Part shown: positions 5,732 to 5,792 of the stretch, one piece after another
Numbering within the stretch: position 1 is the first letter of the stretch
Layout: every line of letters begins with the position of its first letter
Source of the DNA: Armatimonadota bacterium
Lineage (GTDB): Bacteria > Armatimonadota > Zipacnadia > Zipacnadales > FEN-943
Direction of reading: 5' to 3'
Length of the DNA stretch: 5,792 nt
NCBI GenBank assembly: GCA_026419655.1
Contig: JANZZA010000580.1
Span: 1 to 5,792 of the forward strand
The notes under the pieces: model-generated
What the model was told of the DNA's origin: nothing
Seen by the model: only the letters and a program-made list of their open reading frames with translations
Database searches by the model: none
Made by a program: the position numbers and the translations under genes

Positions 5732-5792
5732 ATGATAGACATTTCGGGGAAGGAGCCTACCACTCGGATGGCCGTGGCCGTGGCGCGGGTGC
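5732..5792 (+). CDS. moaC: Cyclic pyranopterin monophosphate synthase MoaC, 3' truncated by window edge
   Basis: Only the first 20 codons are in the window. They read MIDISGKEPTTRMAVAVARV, matching the conserved MoaC N-terminal block usually written MVDVS-K--T-R-A-A----V. MoaC takes the MoaA product and forms cyclic pyranopterin monophosphate, so a position after moaA fits the pathway. The ATG at 5732 was chosen because the conserved block begins there; a GTG at 5702 in the same frame would add ten mostly basic residues, which is possible because many MoaC proteins carry a short extension before this block. AGGCGG at 5711-5716 is too distant to be a clear ribosome binding site. Catalytic residues lie beyond the window. 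Confidence 0.88.
   Translation, partial: MIDISGKEPTTRMAVAVARV

Overview
The window is GC-rich bacterial chromosomal DNA with three blocks: an M60-family metallopeptidase on the + strand (cut by the left edge), a DUF362 protein on the - strand that converges on it, and a + strand molybdenum-cofactor (Moco) biosynthesis cluster, moeA - moaA - moaC (cut by the right edge). GTG starts, divergent catalytic-motif flanks and long intergenic spacers suggest a high-GC bacterium that is not a close relative of the usual model species. I cannot place it to a phylum from sequence alone.

Layout: 1-1472 is the M60-like peptidase, open to the left edge. 1473-1655 is a short convergent intergenic stretch. 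1656-2630 (-) is a probably exported DUF362 protein. 2631-2866 is the divergent promoter region. 2867-4102 is moeA. 4103-4483 is a 381-base non-coding stretch full of inverted repeats. 4484-5488 is moaA, a radical SAM enzyme ending in the functional Gly-Gly. 5489-5731 is a second hairpin-rich spacer. 5732-5792 is the first 20 codons of moaC.

How the genes work together: MoaA and MoaC convert GTP to cyclic pyranopterin monophosphate, the first step of Moco synthesis. MoeA performs the last step, inserting molybdate (or tungstate) into adenylylated molybdopterin. The middle genes (moaD/moaE, mogA/moaB) are not in view and may lie to the right. The M60 peptidase and DUF362 protein have no evident link to Moco beyond adjacency.

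The most interesting part is what separates the Moco genes. The moaA leader contains two mutually exclusive hairpins sharing the bases GGCG (4414-4417), plus several other stem-loops, which looks like a conformational RNA switch. The moaA-moaC spacer contains a perfect two-tier hairpin directly after the moaA stop, followed by a purine-rich long hairpin and a hairpin with a T6 tract. Whether the leader is a divergent Moco riboswitch or a different RNA cannot be decided without covariance searches.
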